DNA from: Palsa-504 sp050011155
GTDB taxonomy: Bacteria > Actinomycetota > Actinomycetes > Streptosporangiales > Streptosporangiaceae
Length of the DNA stretch: 64,000 bases
NCBI GenBank assembly: GCA_050011155.1
Contig: JBEKJP010000060.1
Coordinates: forward strand, 10,800 to 74,799
Reading direction: 5' to 3'
Of this stretch, positions 62,463 to 64,000 are shown in pieces. The position numbers and the translations under genes are program-made. How positions within the stretch are numbered: the first letter of the stretch is position 1; every line of letters starts with the position of its first letter. Below the pieces are notes generated by a model. That model was given only the letters and a program-made list of their open reading frames with translations, made no database searches and was not told the DNA's origin.

Positions 62463-62650
62463 GCACGGCACTGCTGCCTACGTGTGCTCCCCGATGGACG
62501 CATCATTCATCGTCTCCGGGCTGCTGACTATTGCCGGGGGCATCGCACTGCGGCGATTTTGGCCGCAGCGCCTGCACCTCCTGGGCGCACTGAACATCCC
62601 CGCCGGGTATATCGCTATTCTTCTGCTCAGCCTGTCCACCGCCGGGCAAT
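62463..62650 (+). pseudogene. DUF998 fragment with internal deletion
   Basis: AAYVCSPMDASFIVSGLLTI matches the middle of DUF998 proteins (YVCSP ... MNASFVV). AGGIALRRFWPQ is joined directly to RLHLLGALNIPAGYIAILLL, skipping about 30 residues of the family. No start upstream of this part and no proper C-terminus. It is a broken second DUF998 next to the intact one at 61270-61887. Confidence 0.6.
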
Positions 62651-62720
62651 CCGCTGGTTCATCCCTCTACCTCGGCACCCCTCGCGCGTCGGTCCGCCAG
62701 CCGGAATGAGGAAAACAGAC

Positions 62721-64000
62721 ATGGCCAAGTACGGCAGCACGCGAACCGGCGTCCGGCTCGGCGCCGCTGCCATCGCGCTCGGTGCCCTGGTAGGAGGCGC
62801 CCTCATGGCTACCGCGAGTGCGGCTCCGGCGGCACCGCGCAGCCCGGGCAAGGGGCTGGTCGTCGCCACCGCCGGGGGGGCACTGCGCGGTACGACGGCC
62901 GGCCGGACGGATGAGTTCCTCGGCATCCCCTACGCCGCTCCGCCGGTAGGCCCGCTGCGCTGGCGCCCTCCGCACCCCGCGGCCCGGTGGACTGGCATTC
63001 GTGACGCCACGACGTTCGCGCCGCACTGCCCTCAGCCGCCCTCGGGGTTCGGCGTGGCCAGCACGTCCGAGAACTGCCTGTACCTGAACGTCTTCACCCC
63101 GGTGGGTGCCCGGGCCGGCGGGCGCGACCTTCCGGTCATGGTGTGGATCCACGGCGGTGCCTTCATCGCCGGCGAGAGCGATGACTACAACCCCGCCGGG
63201 CTGGTGCGGCACGGCGTGATCGTCGTCACCATCAACTACCGTCTCGGCGCGCTCGGCTTCCTGGCCCACCCGGCCCTCGCCAGCCACCCGGGCGGGTCGT
63301 CCGGCGACTACGGGCTTATGGACCAGCAGGCGGCGCTGCGCTGGGTGCAGGCCAATATCCGCCAGTTCGGCGGCAACCCGCGCGACGTGACCCTGTCCGG
63401 TGAATCCTCCGGCGGGCTCAGCGTCCTGTCGCAGCTCGTCTCGCCCGGTGCCCGCGGGCTGTTCTCCCGGGCCATCGTGGAAAGCGGCACCTACGACCTG
63501 ACCCAGGCCACGCTGGCCACCGCCGAAACCGCGGGCGAAGCCTTCGCCGCCAAGGCCGGCTGCACCAGCCAGAGCGCGGCCTGCCTGCGCGCCCTGCCGG
63601 TCTCGACCATCGTGGATAACGAGAACTTCGGCGGCTACAAGCCCGACATCGACGGCACGGTGCTCACCCAGTCGATCGGACCCGCGCTGGCCAGCGGCCA
63701 GTTCAACCGCGTGCCGGTGATCAACGGGACCAACCGCGACGAGTGGCGGCTATTCGTCGCCCAGGAGCAGCTGGACGGCGCCCCGCCGGTGACCGCGGCG
63801 AACTACCAGGCCAGCATCGCGTCCCTGCTCGGCGTCTCCGCCACGACCGCAACAACCATCGCGGGCGAGTACCCGCTCAGCGCCTACTCCAGCCCGCCGG
63901 TCGCGCTCGGCGCGGTCGGCACCGACGAGATCTTCGCCTGCCCGGCGCTGACCGTCGATGAATCGCTGTCGAAGTACGTACCCACCTATGCGTATGAGTT
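62721..64000 (+). CDS. secreted type-B carboxylesterase, N-terminal part (runs off window)
   Basis: 426 codons visible, open to the window edge. A signal peptide (VRLGAAAIALGALVGGALMA, cleavage near ASA-AP) precedes a carboxylesterase type B domain: GIPYAAPPVGPLRWRPP, SENCLYLNVFTP, oxyanion hole VWIHGGAFIAGES, VTINYRLGALGFL and nucleophile Ser in VTLSGESSGGLSVLS. It would hydrolyse esters outside the cell. A GAGGAAA ribosome-binding site lies upstream. The Glu and His of the triad are beyond or near the end of the window. Confidence 0.9.
   Translation, partial: MAKYGSTRTGVRLGAAAIALGALVGGALMATASAAPAAPRSPGKGLVVATAGGALRGTTAGRTDEFLGIPYAAPPVGPLRWRPPHPAARWTGIRDATTFAPHCPQPPSGFGVASTSENCLYLNVFTPVGARAGGRDLPVMVWIHGGAFIAGESDDYNPAGLVRHGVIVVTINYRLGALGFLAHPALASHPGGSSGDYGLMDQQAALRWVQANIRQFGGNPRDVTLSGESSGGLSVLSQLVSPGARGLFSRAIVESGTYDLTQATLATAETAGEAFAAKAGCTSQSAACLRALPVSTIVDNENFGGYKPDIDGTVLTQSIGPALASGQFNRVPVINGTNRDEWRLFVAQEQLDGAPPVTAANYQASIASLLGVSATTATTIAGEYPLSAYSSPPVALGAVGTDEIFACPALTVDESLSKYVPTYAYE

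Overview
The window is very GC-rich with strong third-position GC bias, Tat-type and lipobox-type signal peptides, and an actinobacterial gene repertoire. Together these point to a soil or plant-litter actinomycete; I cannot name the genus. No rRNA, tRNA or CRISPR array was seen.

Layout. 1-1767: start of a DUF4132-like gene and its small partner (minus). 1880-3397: secreted pectinesterase. 3535-4430: scar with remnants of a membrane protein and a MarR regulator, plus two inverted repeats. 4759-20619: a plant cell-wall hemicellulose locus that fits xyloglucan. It has a GH42 beta-galactosidase relic, GH3, a CUT1/LplBC-type ABC importer without its own ATPase, secreted GH74, GH95, a LacI repressor, GH31 and secreted GH12. 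Five perfect GAAGCGCTTC sites lie in its control regions, so the LacI protein probably coordinates the set. 21051-21140: 9-bp tandem repeat.

21633-30823: an organosulfur-type locus. Two FMN-dependent NtaA/DmoA-family monooxygenases are followed by a five-domain peptide-type ABC importer and a convergent LysR gene. A 19-codon cysteine-rich leader ORF precedes the operon, and the operon and lysR share a TTCCTA-N19-AGGAA element. 30824-31631: unassigned decayed sequence. 31632-33625: a complete IS1182-family element. 33695-38464: Fpg/Nei glycosylase, MFS exporter, hydrolase, and a divergent ACP-ketosynthase pair. 38801-43408: broken NB-ARC regulator, epoxide hydrolase, DEAD-box helicase. 43649-47816: a divergent pair of proteases, TPR-CHAT (caspase-like) and S8 subtilase.

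47874-60987: a steroid/terpenoid-oxidation type locus. The genes at 50151-60419 follow the order I recall for the Mycobacterium tuberculosis CYP51 region (Rv0763c-Rv0771): carboxymuconolactone decarboxylase family, 3-hydroxyisobutyrate dehydrogenase family, SDR, aldehyde dehydrogenase // TetR, CYP123-like, SDR, CYP51, 3Fe-4S ferredoxin. A CYP142-like P450 and a 3beta-HSD/epimerase-like gene sit in the middle. Two KstR-like operators and a relic of a GMC oxidoreductase are present. 61079-62650: IS21 transposase relic, a DUF998 membrane protein with a 38-codon ORF before it, and a second, broken DUF998 copy. 62721-64000: start of a secreted type-B carboxylesterase.

A notable intergenic signal is a 34-36 bp palindromic element (CCCGTTCG ... 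CGAACGGG around an AAGATCTT-like centre) present three times, at 31463, 34532 and 48748.
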